64,000 bases of DNA from Antedon mediterranea (GCF_964355755.1 NC_092679.1:4090001-4154000); one strand, 5' to 3'. Positions 10,576 to 23,730 are shown, counted from the stretch's first letter. The notes: generated by a model from the sequence alone, not told the origin. Made by a program: numbers and translations.

Positions 10576-11776
10576 TTATAAAGTTGAATACACATTTTCA
10601 ATGCCTTCTATGGCTTCTATATCTTCTTCCACGCACTTGTTTTCCAAATTATCCATTGTCTCATATAGGCCATAGTTTTCGTCAGTGTTCTTGTTAGCTA
10701 TAGGAAAAAAAATAAAACCAATAATAATATCCAATTTTAGTTAGTTATTGACGGTTTAGTTGCATAAGTACAATCTGTCTTATTAAGATATATGGTATGT
10801 GTGAGAAGCAGATATTTAGTAGAATTACTTACCTCTGTCGGCCTTCACTTTTCTTTGTATGATAAATATTATGAATACCAAAACAACACACCCTCCACAA
10901 ATACCTCCGATGACGTTGGCCAAATTACCTTCGTTCTTAAAAAAAAAGGTTAAAATGAATACTGTGTAGTAATTTTTATGTATGATACATCGTAAAACAA
11001 AGTTAATAAATAGATTGAAGAGTTAACGGTACCGACTAACCAACTATTTTAGGAAAAATAAGCTTTAGATTACGAAAAAATTGTGTAAATTCTATAATGT
11101 TTACCTCTTCAGGTGACTTCTCTTTTGGTATTGGTGTACTAGAAGAAACTTAAGATAAAAGACAAGAAGTGTCAAAATATGCATCTTAAACGTATTATGT
11201 GTAGCATGAATTTCCATAGATTGAAATGACATTATTGTGGAAACATAATGTAATTGAATTAATTATGTTATGATATATTGTAACTTACAAGAAAGTTCAC
11301 TGCAGATCTTTGATCCAATGTCTGCTTCTGTATAGCCATCACACTTCAGACATTCCGTCTGTCCTCTCTCAGGCTGGTAAAATCCTTGTGGACATTGCTC
11401 ACACGCTGCATCCTTTCCATGATAAGACCCGGGTGGACAATTTGCTAAAGGATATATGAATATGCTTAGAATGGATTAGTGGATTAAATACACTGACGTT
11501 AATACTAATACAAACAAGTGTAATAAATAAAATTATACAAATATAGTGAAATAACCATCAATAAACTATGTAAGAAAAAAATCAGAAACACTCCTCAACA
11601 ACTGTTATTGATTTATAGCTTACGACAGATATTTGATCCAACGTCAGTATTAATGTAACCATCACATTTCAGACATTCTTTTTGTCCTTCTTTGGGCTGG
11701 TAAAACCCTACTGGACATTGCTGACAGACGGCAGGCAAGTTATTATTTCCACGATACGATCCGGGAGGACAGTTTA
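10576..11776 (-). CDS. Gene 1 exons 15-19: GCC2/GCC3-like modules, transmembrane helix and tail
   Basis: Exons 15 and 16 each encode an ephrin-receptor-like Cys-rich module (NCPPGSYRG...[14 protein letters not shown]...CLKC and [17 protein letters not shown]). Exon 17 is a 15-residue juxtamembrane linker. Exon 18 has the helix [20 protein letters not shown] followed by [10 protein letters not shown], a stop-transfer. Exon 19 ends the protein with [15 protein letters not shown] and ENVYSTL-stop. YETM fits the YxxM consensus for PI3-kinase p85 SH2 binding, and YSTL fits YxxL. Together these suggest a tyrosine-phosphorylated tail; this is inference from motifs. Confidence 0.75.
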
Positions 11777-14700
11777 CTGAAATAAACAAATAAAATGTCA
11801 ATAGGCTAATTAGAAAATGCATTTTTTTTAAGAGAGCGAAATTTACAAATAGAAATCATGTTCAGAAAAACAGTAAAATATGCAGAAAAACAAAACACAA
11901 AACAGGCTATAAATCAACCACTTTTAAAACTCACCACAAATATAACCGTCGACGTGCGCGTATTGATTGTTTGGACAGATTGGACCGTTTAAACCAGAAT
12001 TGAAGCCTGTCACTTCCAATACTTCACCTTGATGTTCAAATAGTTCACCTGGACTCAGCAAGTTCTGAAGTTGCACAACTTTGTGAAGGATATCGTCAAT
12101 CTTATCTTTTACCCGTTGCGCCGAATCCTGACGACTTGCAGTTACGATATCAATAGATGATGCAGCGATACTTTTTATTTCGAACGTTATCTTTCTGAGA
12201 AATGTTTTCCCTTGTGGATTGGACTCCTGATAGTTGAGACGTTTTACTTCAGGATCATTATTACTAATGACTTTTGCAATAGTATCTTCCAAAGATGCGT
12301 TTGGTGACTTGGAAGAAGAGTCTACTCGATAAAAGTCTATGGTTATATTGTTTGAGAATTCCGGAATCGATATGTTAAGAATATGAAGTCTAGCAGCATT
12401 TGAAAGCACTCGTCCGTGTTCATTCCATGCTTCGCACGTATACCATCCATCTTGGGTAAAGTCTAGGCTTAATATCTCAATACTTGAACTATTCTGCCCT
12501 TGGATGGATTCTATATCTGTTGACAACGACTTCTGAAAATACCATTGATAGTCTGCTAGTGGCTGAGCTGAGGCCTCACAGGTGAAGTATGCGCCTTCGA
12601 TATTGCCATGTTCAATTTCGGTATCTTGGGGATTCTCGCTGATAAAAGGAGCAAACTCAACTGTGACGTCACATTGTAACGACGACACCGACGTCACTTC
12701 ATTGGAAGCCTGGCAAGTGTAAGTACCAGAATGAGATGCGTTTGCCTGTTTTATAGTTAATGTGTTTGAATTTATTCCCTTCAGTATTTGACCATTGAAC
12801 ACCCAAGCAAATGTTGGCAAAGGAATTCCAGTTGCTTGACATGCCAGAGAGAAAACCTCTCCTTCGACTGCTATTATTTTTGGTTCTGGATGCTGAGTGA
12901 TTATAGGCGCTTCTAAGCATACATCATTAGAATCTTTGAGAAAGGCAACCTGATCTAGTACAATTGTCGCGCTTATTTCTGCCTCATCAGCACTTGACGA
13001 ATTGCTGTTAATAAAGGTTGATACAAATTTTTCGAGTTCAATAACATCTTCATAACTTTCTCTACCTTCTGACAAATACTTTATAGCAATCAATTCAGTC
13101 GTTAAACAGTCGTAGAACCCTTGGCAGTCCGTCAGACCACTGGAGTTATACGTATACGTGTCCATTATAATTTCCCATTTAGTTAGAACATCGCCATCAA
13201 GTAATGATTTTGTGTTGTTTGCCTTCATCTTCGCAGAATCAATAACTTTTGTTAAAGTATTTTGTTCAACTCCGTCATCTTGATCGGCGTCTTCTAAATC
13301 ATCCATAGTCAAGTTGAAATACAGCAATGCACTGCTATTTACAACACGTGGTGACGTTGATGATAGATTGTACAAGTAGTCGTTTTGAAACTTCTCTTCA
13401 TTTTCTAACGCATCAGTATTAGCATCTTTGCTGATATTGACAATCTCTAGCAGCGTTTGGAATGAACGTTCAATAAAACCCAGTATGTTGTTATAGTCTG
13501 CGCACCTCTCTTCATTTTGAACGACTCTTTGATCTCTCTGAAGACTGCTGGTAATGTTAAGATCTAGTGAGTCGTTGGTTGGAGTATAAGATATTGTTTG
13601 CATAGGTGGTTGTTCAATGATGGTAGTAGTATTGCGTTTCTTTCGAAGTCCAATATGTCTCGTGTCTCTTCGTCTTCTAATTGATCTTGATATATCACCA
13701 AACAGTTCTTCTGTAATGAAGAGTGCAGCATTTTCAATAGTGTAATTCAAATTGTTGACGTCAATGAACACTTGAATCTGTACTGGTGTGGATGACAGCG
13801 TTAAGAAACAGACTATTGGAATGGTAGTGTCTTCTTCAACTAGATCAATGTTAAATTGTAGTTCTTCTAACTTTAAACTTTCTTCGAGTGATCCGTTGAT
13901 TTGGTTTTGCTTTATGATTAGCCCTGCTTCAACATCGTTACGTATTTTGGTCAATGCATCTTGAGTATTGTTGAGATTTCTCTGCAATGCAAACACTCTG
14001 TCTGATACTACCTTGTGTTTGTTCAATGCATCATCAAGTTCGATTGCAGCTTCATTCAATGCTGCTTCTGCAACGGATGCAAGTAAAACAGCATTATCGA
14101 ACTCTTCAATTGGTAGAGCGGGGTCAGGTGTTCCATCTTGTATTATACCAAATAATTTACTTCGATGTTTTCGACATTGTTGGTTTCTGTTAACACAATT
14201 TGAATCTGGAAGTTGTACACTGCAAGGAACTTCTACTGTTTCAATCGTTTCTATCTGACCTACGACCTCATTTCTAATACAGGTGCTACATGACAGAAAC
14301 ATAACTGTTATCTCAACCGGTTTTAGACCCTCTTCACAACATTCACCTTTTGTATACGAAAGTCGACCGCCTCTCTTTACTGCGGTTACAACATTTATTG
14401 CTCCATCAGGGTTGTTATCAGTATAAAAGTTGTAATCAGCAGCAGTATGCCTAACGATTTTAACTAAATTAAAACCGATTTTCTTAACCACCGTAGGGAT
14501 CCAACAAATCCAGCAACAACTAGTTCTCTTATTAACAACGATTGATACGTCTCCTTTACTACAACATTCATATGGCACGGATGCATAAACATCTTCTGTT
14601 TCAGTAACAATGTTACTTCCTGGTACGCATACTTTTCTGCATTCCTCAATGACGCATATATTGTTAAAGTTTTCTTCTAACTCCTTTGTATCGTTGCGTG

Positions 14701-17700
14701 AATTTTTCAAAGACTGTCGTGCACTTTCAACTGCAATGTTTGCTGCCACAAAGTCTTCAACTGCAGAATCATGTTTTTGTCTTGTTTTAACAACATTAGC
14801 ATTTTTTACAGCTTCATCTTGCAGAGCATCATTCAGTTTTAATGTTGCGGTTTCAACAGACTTGGAAGCTTGGCTAAGCCTTTGTTCACTATCATCAACT
14901 GATTCCTGAGAAATTGAGATAATTTTATTTTTGAGGATTCTTCCCAATGATAATGGTCCTTCAGCAGCAATTTCACCATTTACAGATAGAACCATTGACT
15001 CGAATGAGCTCAATTCTGAAGTAGCATTTCCAACCATATCAAATAAGCCCCAAAGTTTACCAGAAAAGCTAAAGTAGGTCCCCATCATTTTCAGTAACAT
15101 AGTTGTCTCTTGTTCGATTCCAAGGAGTTCGACATACACGGGAATACTTCCTTGCCAGTAGTTGCTGTTGGATTCAAATGTTAAACTCAATTGCGATCCA
15201 GTCTTGACACGGATGAACTGATTGAGAATTTCAGTACTAAAGTACTCTCCTGATATCCAGACGGTCTGTGTGTGTTGACACTCTTTCTTCATAGAATAGA
15301 CGACTTCTAGCTCTAACGATGGAAAGCAAAGAAATGATGACAAACAAACTTCAGAGAACACACGAAAACCTGACCCTGAAGTGCTTTCATAAGCGAAAAC
15401 ATTTTGTACTTCAACAAGAACTTTATTGCTGAGATTCTCTAATCGCCTGATTACATTTAGAACATTGCTTGGATTGGAATTGCTAAGCAGTTCATCATTG
15501 ACATTCCACAGAGTTGTTAAAGTTAGTTTACACTGCATACGTATTTCAGCCAAAGAGTTGGCAATCAGTTTCAAATCTTGCTGAAATAACACTGGAAAAT
15601 ACTTTTTAATACTGGCATTCAAATCAGCGACTACATATTTAAGATCATAATACAAATTATCATAGCCATCAACCATTAACTGCTCAGCCATTGCATTTAG
15701 TTGGGGCGATATGTTTTGTAGATCATATATAAGGTCTGTCATGTTGTTAAGATCAGTCGGAAGTTCAAGCTTCGGTGACAAGTCGTAGTCTACAAACACC
15801 TCTACATTAGACTGGTATGTCTTAAGCAACCAGGAGAAAGGTGTGTCGTCGAAAACACCAAATGACGTTGATGAGTTCATTCTTATTCCTCGATCAGATG
15901 AAAGTGACTCATCTACAAAAAATTCCAAACAGATATTAACTTTCAAGTGTTGGAATTGTTATTAGATTATAGATACTGTATTAAGTATCGGTTGGGGAGA
16001 ACCATTTCCTTAAATGTGTCTATTTTTCTTTTAAATATGTATTATAGGAAACTAACCGCCAATGTTGGAGCTCAATGTCGGTAAACATGCTTGATTTGAA
16101 ATGAAATTCAATTCTACGTCTTCGCCAAGCATTCTCCAGAATAGGCTAATTTCTGAATCCCCAAATTGCTGCAACGTCCAATGTTGTACAAACAGATGAC
16201 TAAATAGCTGGTAAAATAAAATATATTATTCACATCATTGAAACATATTGTATATTTAAAAAAAATGTATGTATATGTATAAAATGCTATGGATTTAAAT
16301 TACAATAAAAAATGCCAAAAAATACAAAATACCTGTGTAACATTTTCAAGAAAAACATGAATATCCCCAGTACCTTCGACTTTTGCAGACACGGTGTTGT
16401 TGATGTAGTAGGAGTATTGTAGATTGGCCAAAATGGCGACATTTTCATTGTCATCACTTGGATTGAGCAGAAAAGACTGAAATCGTGTATCATTACTCTT
16501 CCTTGTATTGAGGATATAAGATTTTGAAAACGCAAGGAAATTGACATAAACTTCAAGGGAATCATCACGATTAATGTCCATGACGTAACTTAGAATATCT
16601 CTTGAACTTTCTGGAAACACCATCATCACAGTTCCATACGTCATTTCACAAACACCGACTACAAAACAATATTTTCCTTTGAACGGCGGTACTGGCAAAG
16701 ATACAAGTCTGCCACCGATGGTCAAATCTGCCTTTGAGAGTAAGATGACAGAATACTGGTTGTCACTGGTAACGGGTGCAGATGAACACCATTCGATTGA
16801 TTTTACCTCAGTACCACTAAGACTCAGTGTTGACAAAGACGTTTTAGCATTCAACGGATCCATATCAGCAGATATAAACGTCATCCAGTCTGGCAAAATA
16901 TTTTCAAGTTGGCGGGTATAATTGCGATACAAAGAGTTAAACTGAACAAAGCTTTGAATATTAGCCAATGTTATATCTTTACTTTGACAATTGTCACGTG
17001 GTGATGACGTTGTCAAACTGCTTCGAATCGTCTGTCCGTCAAGACTAAGCGGCAGTTCGAATGTGCGTGTTGCCATTGATACAACTCCATTAGTAGTCTC
17101 CAAAGAAGGGCTATTGCTCTTTGTCCATTCCTCGGTAGAGGCATAGTCTAGTTCTGTAGGCCTACATGTGGAACGATCCGATAGTACAAAACATCCAGAT
17201 GGCAGACGAAAGCCTGGTGTAAATCGGTCGTCAAGACTTCCCTGTGTGTTGTTTTGTAACACGAATATTTCGTCGTCGCCTGGTGTAATAAAATCGACTG
17301 CTTCTTCCCCTCTCAAGACATATGATATCTTGACAAACCCCTGACTATCTCCGCGAATAGAACATGTACGCTTATTTTGTGTTGAAGAAAATGATAACTC
17401 TTTTGGTACAATATCCACCTTATCAGAATCTGTTACAATAGTTAACTGAAGTGCTTCCATTGGTTTGGCAATGAATTCCAAATAATAAACCTCTCCTACC
17501 CAAACGTCTGGCCAATCAGGTGTTGTTACGAATCCTTCTGCGCATGTCTTTCCTGTATAACCAGTCCCAAAACAGTCACATGCATATCCACCTACCTCAT
17601 TTTCCGATGCCTGGCAAAAACCATTTACACATGGATATGGCGTACATACCTGAATTTCTAGAATTAAAATAATTATTTCTTTCAACAGAACGTTTTGGAG

Positions 17701-20700
17701 AAAAAGTAACACAATACGTGTACCTAACCCTGAATAGTTTTAGAATAAAAACTGTAAGTTCTTTTTTAAAAATAACATATGCCACCCTATCTATTTCAAA
17801 CAGGAAGACTTTAAATTATTATCTTTTTTTTAATTGATGGGCGTGTCATTGAAGCCAAACCTTAAAATCCATAAGGCTTTTAAAAACGGGGTCCGATTGA
17901 CTTGCGAGCTGCGCCATCTTGTTTTATCTTTTATTGAGAGAATTGAACCATTGTAAAACTTGAAGTATCTTACCAATACATTTTGGAAAAGTGCTATTCC
18001 AAATGCCAGACAGCAGACATTCTGTAACAATATTTTCTTCCAGGAAATATCCGGAATCACAACCAAAACTACATTGAATTCCTACTTGATTCTCGCACGG
18101 ATAAATGATGTATCCATTGGGATCCGAGGGAATTTCAAGACATAGAATCTCTGAAAAATGATAAAGAAATATAAATATATTATTCGAAGGTGTTTGAATC
18201 ACCCAAAAGCTTTAAAACATTAGCGTATATAGTATTATGCAACTGTTTTTCTGTATGTAAAGCCAAAGCCTCTGAAGATACGTCGGTAGGGATGTACATT
18301 AATAATCTTATATTCATACATACTTTGATGATTCGTTTAAAACAAACCTTCACAGCGTGTTGTACTGCCACTCCACACACCGTTTGGTAAGCATTCTCGC
18401 ATGTCGGATCCTATTAAACGATAGTTCCATTCACATTCAAATTTGCATGTTTCTCCTGTTGTAAATCCGCTACAAGTTCGATTTCCGTGAAATACACCAA
18501 TTTCAACACAAGGGTTAGCTGTTCAAAAACATGATGATTGTAATCAAAATTGACATTTGGAGAACGTATTAATGTTTTGTAGAAAATACCGAAGCATATT
18601 TCTATTTTACTGAATCATATTATTACATCCATTTTAATTACATGTAAATGACAATAGCTTATTCCATAAACTTTATATCTACACAAAGATCTATATCTAT
18701 AAAAAAAAGATCTACAATCTATATATTATATAACATGTTTACAATGCACAACATTTGATATTTCTTTAATTAAAAGGTGACAAAGAGAAGTAACCAACAA
18801 ATATAACAGTTACCCGTGCAGTTTTTCTTATCTGGATCAAGTGTCCATCCATCTTTGCAATCGCAGCTGAAGCTACCGATTGAGTTGGAACAGATTTGCT
18901 CACAACCGTCTGTACCAACGCTACATTCATTAACATCTGATGATACATAATACAAAAATACATTACAATTCTATTTGAAAGCGAATGGAGATATATTTAA
19001 TTTAAAGAAATGTCAGTAGATGAACAGTAAAAGTAATGTGGTGTTGTAAGAAAGAAGTTGTTTGTATTGTAGCGAGAGGACGAATCAACAACAAAATAGT
19101 AGCAGTGAAATAGAAGTATGGATAGTGGAAAACGTTTTGTTACTTTGATGATTTGAGTTCTCCTTACCTTCACAGTTGTATGCATCGTAGGCTTCATATC
19201 CTGTGTGACAAAGGCACTCAAAACTACCATGTGAATTTGTACAGAAGTGACAGCTTGCGAAGGAGCATTCATTGATATCTGAAGAAAAAATTGAATATAG
19301 GATATATATTGAGCAAGAAGCTAACCATTTCAAAACGACAGATCACAGTTTGGAATCCCGCGCGCTGGAGGTTCCATCATTAATAGGCGTTTTTTTCTTC
19401 TTTTTTTTCTCTTTGCTCTTCCTTCTGTATATATAATAGATGTGTCTTAGTTTTGTTCTGTTGTTGTAGGCTTAAATGTTTGACTTTTGAATAACTATGA
19501 AGTGTTTGTATACCTGTGCAGTTAGTTGTTCCAGAATATCCTTCTGAACAATAACATCTAAAAGTTCCAGGAAGGTTTTCACAGTAATGTTCGCACCCGG
19601 CGTTGTTAAGTTCGCATTCATCCACATCTATTACAAAAATATAAATTATATTCAAAATGTATATAATGTTTATCATATCATATTATTTATTTTGCCACAA
19701 AAAAAACCGTACATTAAAACAGAACAAACGTCAATCAATCACTCAAAGATTAAAACATTTAAAAAAAAAAGTTAAAATTACGTTTTGGAAAAAAGTTAAA
19801 ATTGCAAATATCTGTCAAATGTGTTTTTGATTGGAAGTCATTAATTACCAAGACTTCGCCGCTATTAATTCCAATCACAAAACACGTTTATCTGTATGAC
19901 GAGGGAAAACGAAATTGTTCTATTTATACTGTACCGCACTGTTTAAACTAAACTCAAAGTAAGTTATTTTATGTATAATATTTACCATGTTCACAACTGG
20001 TTCCTTCGAATCCATCTGGACATTCACAGTTATTGGGTCCGGTACACTGGCCGTTGTTCTGGCACTGAGGCTCACAAACGGCTGTAAAAATGAAATGATA
20101 CGAACGTGATTAATAAGATCAAATTCTCCTACTGTAGTGGAAAATAGGCTTTACGCATGACCAAATGAGAACACCAATGTTAAGGTGCAACATGGGACCA
20201 ACATTTAGACAAGAATTATTACATTATTTTTATATAATTCAAATTGTCATTGGATTATTATAGATTAATTATATCAATAATAATAATATATCAATCTAAA
20301 GTGCCTTTACGATAATAGTATTATTTAACCATATGTCAGTTGTTTGTTTTACTTTTGTACCGAAAAATGCAATTCATCCAGACAGCCATGTTGTTGACAG
20401 AGCCTGTTTTTATGTATCTATATATTTACTGGATAAATAACTGATGGTATTGATAGATTATATTAAAAAGAATTATAGTACGTACGTTCGCAGTCACGCC
20501 CATTTGGTTTCAACACATATCCCGTGTTACATTCACAATAGTAACTTCCAGCTGTGTTGCTGCAACGGTGTTCACAACCACCGTTGTTGCCTCTACATTC
20601 ATTGATATCTTAAAAAGTTAAAAGAATCGCTCCCTTAACAATCAGCCGAGCAGCTGCCTGGCAGTCGGTCTTTTTTGTTTTATATACTGAGTTGTTTCTG

Positions 20701-23542
20701 TTGTATGTGTGTGTGTAAACATTTTGACTATTGTAACAGTATTTTACTATTGTTTGTTCATACAAATTTGATTATGTTTTTCCCCTTTAAAAGTAAAAGT
20801 TCAACAGTTTGTATCATCAAATCCTTTTTTCTTTAAAAAAAACACCTTGTTTTGGTGTGTGCCATGTTAATTGTGTATCCAAATAAAATGTAATACTATT
20901 AGTTACACCCTGCTTGTTCACGGAATACGGGAAATATCTACGTTCTAGTTCCATATTCCATGAGGCCGAACTCTTAGTGTACACATATAAGCAATTGGAT
21001 AAGAGACAAAGAAGAAAACAAATATATACAGTATCTTGTGTCATACATCATCCCCACTTTCCTCTAAATATGCCCGAAATGCCCTGGCTGCTTTCAAATT
21101 CGCTTTGATTGTGTTTTTCGGTGTGCTAGATGTTTTTTTAACCGATATTTCTTCCCTTGAATGGTGTTGAAATCGACGACCTTTATTTTCATCCATTTTG
21201 ACCTCTGGCTATCACAACAACAATAGGGAGCTTTCGACGATTACGATTAGCTTTTTTTACGGACCGTCGAATACGGGTTCATATTCGATGGTTGAAATCA
21301 CAACTACGCATGCGCTCAACGATAAAAATACAATACAATACAAACAACGCGCGCGTAGAAACATCAGACAGGTAATACGGGATATATTCTACCATTCTGA
21401 TCCGCTTGACTGAGTATATACGGAATTATATCTCATACATATTGACCAATCGGATTACAGAATTCACGTACACTAAGAGATAATAATGCATATTTTATGT
21501 TCAACTATTAAAGTAGTAAAGTTTGTATCATCTAATTCTTTTCCTTTAAAAAAAAATGTTTTTTTTGGTTTGTGCTATGTGTGTGTATCCAATTACATCG
21601 AATACTTAATTGGGCCTAACAATTCAGTTTCATTCATATTCGTTTCAGTCATCATAATTATATATTGTTTCTTTATTACTAAGTTGTAGTATTCAATAAT
21701 CTATATAGATAATTAATGACTCTGATTTCTCTAAACACAATAGTGAAACTGGTAAAACTGTTGTTATAAATGTAACTTACCAGAACACTGTGTTCCTTGA
21801 AATCCACTGAAGCACTCACAAGTGTCAGGATCCACGCATGTTCCACCAATGCCACAATTATCGGGTGGGCATATTGCTATAATATACCGTTATTTAAATA
21901 AATTAAATCAAAATAAAACATAGCAATAAAATACGTTTTACATTAAGTTTTTGAATATAAAAATGTAAGAGAAACTGTTCTGTGTTTTTGTTACTTAACA
22001 TTATCGTGTGTTTTGTTGCGGTTATAATTATGTTGTTTTTTGTGCATTCTGTATCAAATTGTTGTTTTCTACAGTTTTGCGCTGGACGTGTGCGCAAAGA
22101 AAGCATCGATTAATTTTTATACACAAAACAAGGCGAAATTCAGTTCGCAAACAAATTCATGACTTGGCCGCTTTCTGTATTTTTCTATCTTTAAACTAAT
22201 TAAATTCACCGCTTAAAATATATATCGTATAGTAAATATTATAAACTCACGAATTGTGCATCCTCTTGATCGATCTTCAGCCCAACCGCTACAGCAAAAG
22301 TATTTCGTTGAGTAAACCCTCCAATACTCGGTACGATATGCTCGACTGTATCGCCGACTGCATAGTTACCAACATCAATTAAAGTGACAATACATTTAAA
22401 TCGTTTAAATATAATTTTAGATTGCGAATAACAATATAAAAACATATACACAAGGTGCTCCTGGTAAACAAAGTCTTCGGGAGTGGAGTTGTTTAAAAAA
22501 AAGTTGGTAACAAGTGTTAAAGTATAACTACGACATTTGTAAATATACATGTACTGTATTGTCCAACAAATCATGAAAAACAAAAATGATTGGGAAAAAA
22601 AATTTGAATTGGTCATTTTGTAGTTTTAATAAAGTTATTATTTCAACAATTTGTTTCACCAATTATTTTTTTCATATGCATAATATATAATCATATATTT
22701 TAAGGGACAAGGCGCAAGAGATAAGTGATCTGTGTCTCTAGGTAATTCGAAGTAAAATGCTAGACTAAAAAATAAATTCAAATAACTAGGCATATAGATG
22801 TTGCGCTATAACAGGCGCAGACTCGTCCATCTGTAAATATTATTTAATCAGAAGATTGCTTCATACACAAAAATGAAGGGAATGAAATGTCACTCATTAT
22901 GCCTAAATTGGTATATGAAACCCATATTGTTACCCGTATGTTCTGCAGCGGCTCAAACCATGCCAGCCACAACTCCTGGAACCTGATGTTTGATGAGAGA
23001 CTGAGTAGGAGACTTGACGTGAATGCCGAACAGATACTTGCCTACTGCAAACATTTGCACTAAAAAATTAATAAAATAGTAATTTCTATGTTTGGGAATT
23101 CGGATTCGAATGTACGCGGTTGCGTTACCTGCTGCTCAAATGCACTGAAAGTTTTCACACAAACTGTTATTTCTTTTAAAACTTTTTATACACTTCTCGA
23201 ACAGGTGCACTAAATAATTGCCCAATACAATAATATTATGAAACAATGGCATTGGATGAAAAATATTCATAAAGATTATTGCAAAAAAAAACACTTAACA
23301 AATGATATTCCCGTAATAAGCGCATACGCTTTATTTTTACACAATTCCACAACGTTGTGCCCTACTCAATTACCTATCGTTTTACATTAAGAAATTTTAT
23401 ATTTAAAGGATTAAAAAATGACCAAACTCTTGATATCGGATTTAAACCTTTACACTTGAAAATTAACTTACCGTCCTGGTCTTGGGTCAGAAATAATAAC
23501 GTTAACAACTGATAACAATATTAACAACGAGAACATCATCAT
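10576..23542 (-). CDS. Receptor gene 1: EMI-EGF-CCP-Ig-GCC transmembrane protein (19 exons)
   Basis: Exons (high to low): 23472-23542, 22934-23059, 22251-22357, 21781-21876, 20486-20608, 19986-20081, 19514-19627, 19168-19278, 18814-18936, 18348-18518, 17974-18150, 16333-17657, 16057-16207, 11935-15912, 11624-11776, 11289-11444, 11105-11148, 10833-10935, 10576-10697. They total 7347 nt (2448 residues plus stop), all in frame with GT/AG borders. Order: signal peptide ([18 protein letters not shown]); EMI domain (NVCSRQVSV ... [10 protein letters not shown]); six EGF modules, four of them of the DxNEC/DVDEC calcium-binding type; two CCPs; one more EGF; an unrecognised beta-rich region; coiled coils; Ig-like pair; two Cys-rich modules; one transmembrane helix; 40-residue tail. 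It is probably a type I cell-surface receptor or adhesion protein. The family as a whole was not recognised, and an immune role is inferred only from the tandem expansion and tail motifs. Confidence 0.85.
11935..15912 (-). CDS. Gene 1 giant exon 14: coiled coils, Cys-rich core, basic cleavage sites, two Ig domains
   Basis: A single 3978-nt exon encodes residues ~931-2256. Approximate order: unknown alpha/beta region; heptad-like segment ([19 protein letters not shown], ~1267-1340); Cys-rich core with [18 protein letters not shown] and YTKGECCEE (~1359-1514); second heptad segment ([17 protein letters not shown], ~1537-1617); basic sites IRRRRDT and LRKKRNT (~1677 and ~1688), both furin-like; an N-glycosylation-rich linker; Ig1 (FSLACQATG ... 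GTYTCQAS) and Ig2 (AYFTCEAS ... GWYTCEAW) at ~1936-2104; and a final segment to GYICG. Open across its whole length in all three paralogues, it is shorter by 6 nt in gene 2 and 33 nt in gene 3. Confidence 0.85.
16057..17657 (-). CDS. Gene 1 exons 12-13: EGF plus uncharacterised beta-rich region
   Basis: Exon 12 (1325 nt) opens with an EGF ([11 protein letters not shown] ... [13 protein letters not shown]), then about 390 residues of unrecognised sequence starting [20 protein letters not shown]. The stretch [12 protein letters not shown]...[18 protein letters not shown] looks like a beta-sandwich of Ig or Calx-beta-adjacent type. Later blocks include [17 protein letters not shown] and [16 protein letters not shown]. 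Exon 13 (151 nt) continues with [19 protein letters not shown]. The region is conserved at the same length (1331 nt) in genes 2 and 3, so it is a real domain, but I cannot name it. Confidence 0.7.
17974..21876 (-). CDS. Gene 1 EGF and sushi modules, exons 4-11
   Basis: Each module is a single phase 1-1 exon. Exon 4 is an EGF ([13 protein letters not shown]...[12 protein letters not shown]). Exon 5 is a calcium-binding EGF ([16 protein letters not shown]). Exon 6 is an EGF ([17 protein letters not shown]). Exons 7-9 are calcium-binding EGFs ([45 protein letters not shown]). Exons 10 and 11 are CCP/sushi modules with four Cys and the terminal G-x-W ([22 protein letters not shown]). Symmetric phase-1 exons allow gain or loss without frameshift, which is what differs between genes 1 and 2. 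Confidence 0.85.
22251..23059 (-). CDS. Gene 1 EMI domain exons 2-3
   Basis: Exon 2 (22934-23059) and exon 3 (22251-22357) together encode residues ~24-102. Hallmarks are NVCSRQVSV at the start, [21 protein letters not shown], then [18 protein letters not shown] and GCTI. The pattern Cys...CGW...C...Y...CCxGWxE..xGC is the EMI signature found at the N-termini of multimerins, emilins and MEGF-type receptors, where it mediates protein contacts or multimerisation. Exon lengths (126 and 107 nt) are identical in gene 2. Confidence 0.85.
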
Positions 23543-23639
23543 ATCATACTGGATAATCATAATAATGTGATTGTCTGACTTTTTGTGAAATATGCAATTT
23601 CAGAGCGGCAATGTACTACAGAGTGGCGTTTAGTAATTT

Positions 23640-23730
23640 CTTCTCAGCTTAAATACAATTATGAAGCAAAAAAAAAAGAATTTATCACGTGATTTTGAAA
23701 ATTATTTTATTTAAGTACTTCCCGTTACGG
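23640..23730 (-). promoter_or_regulatory. Gene 1 core promoter
   Basis: Minus-strand elements: TATTTAAG (23648-23655) about 105 nt before the ATG, a palindromic TCACGTGA E-box (CACGTG 23686-23691), and an ETS-like AACGGGAAGT (GGAA core 23719-23722). Order and spacing match the gene 2 promoter at 50330-50412. Confidence 0.6.

Noticed and set aside
13968-14909. Plus-strand open frames opposite the giant exon (also 34102-34341, 34836-35117, 59327-60240)
   Set aside because: Antisense shadows of a long conserved coding exon; they recur at the same position in all three paralogues only because the sense strand is conserved.
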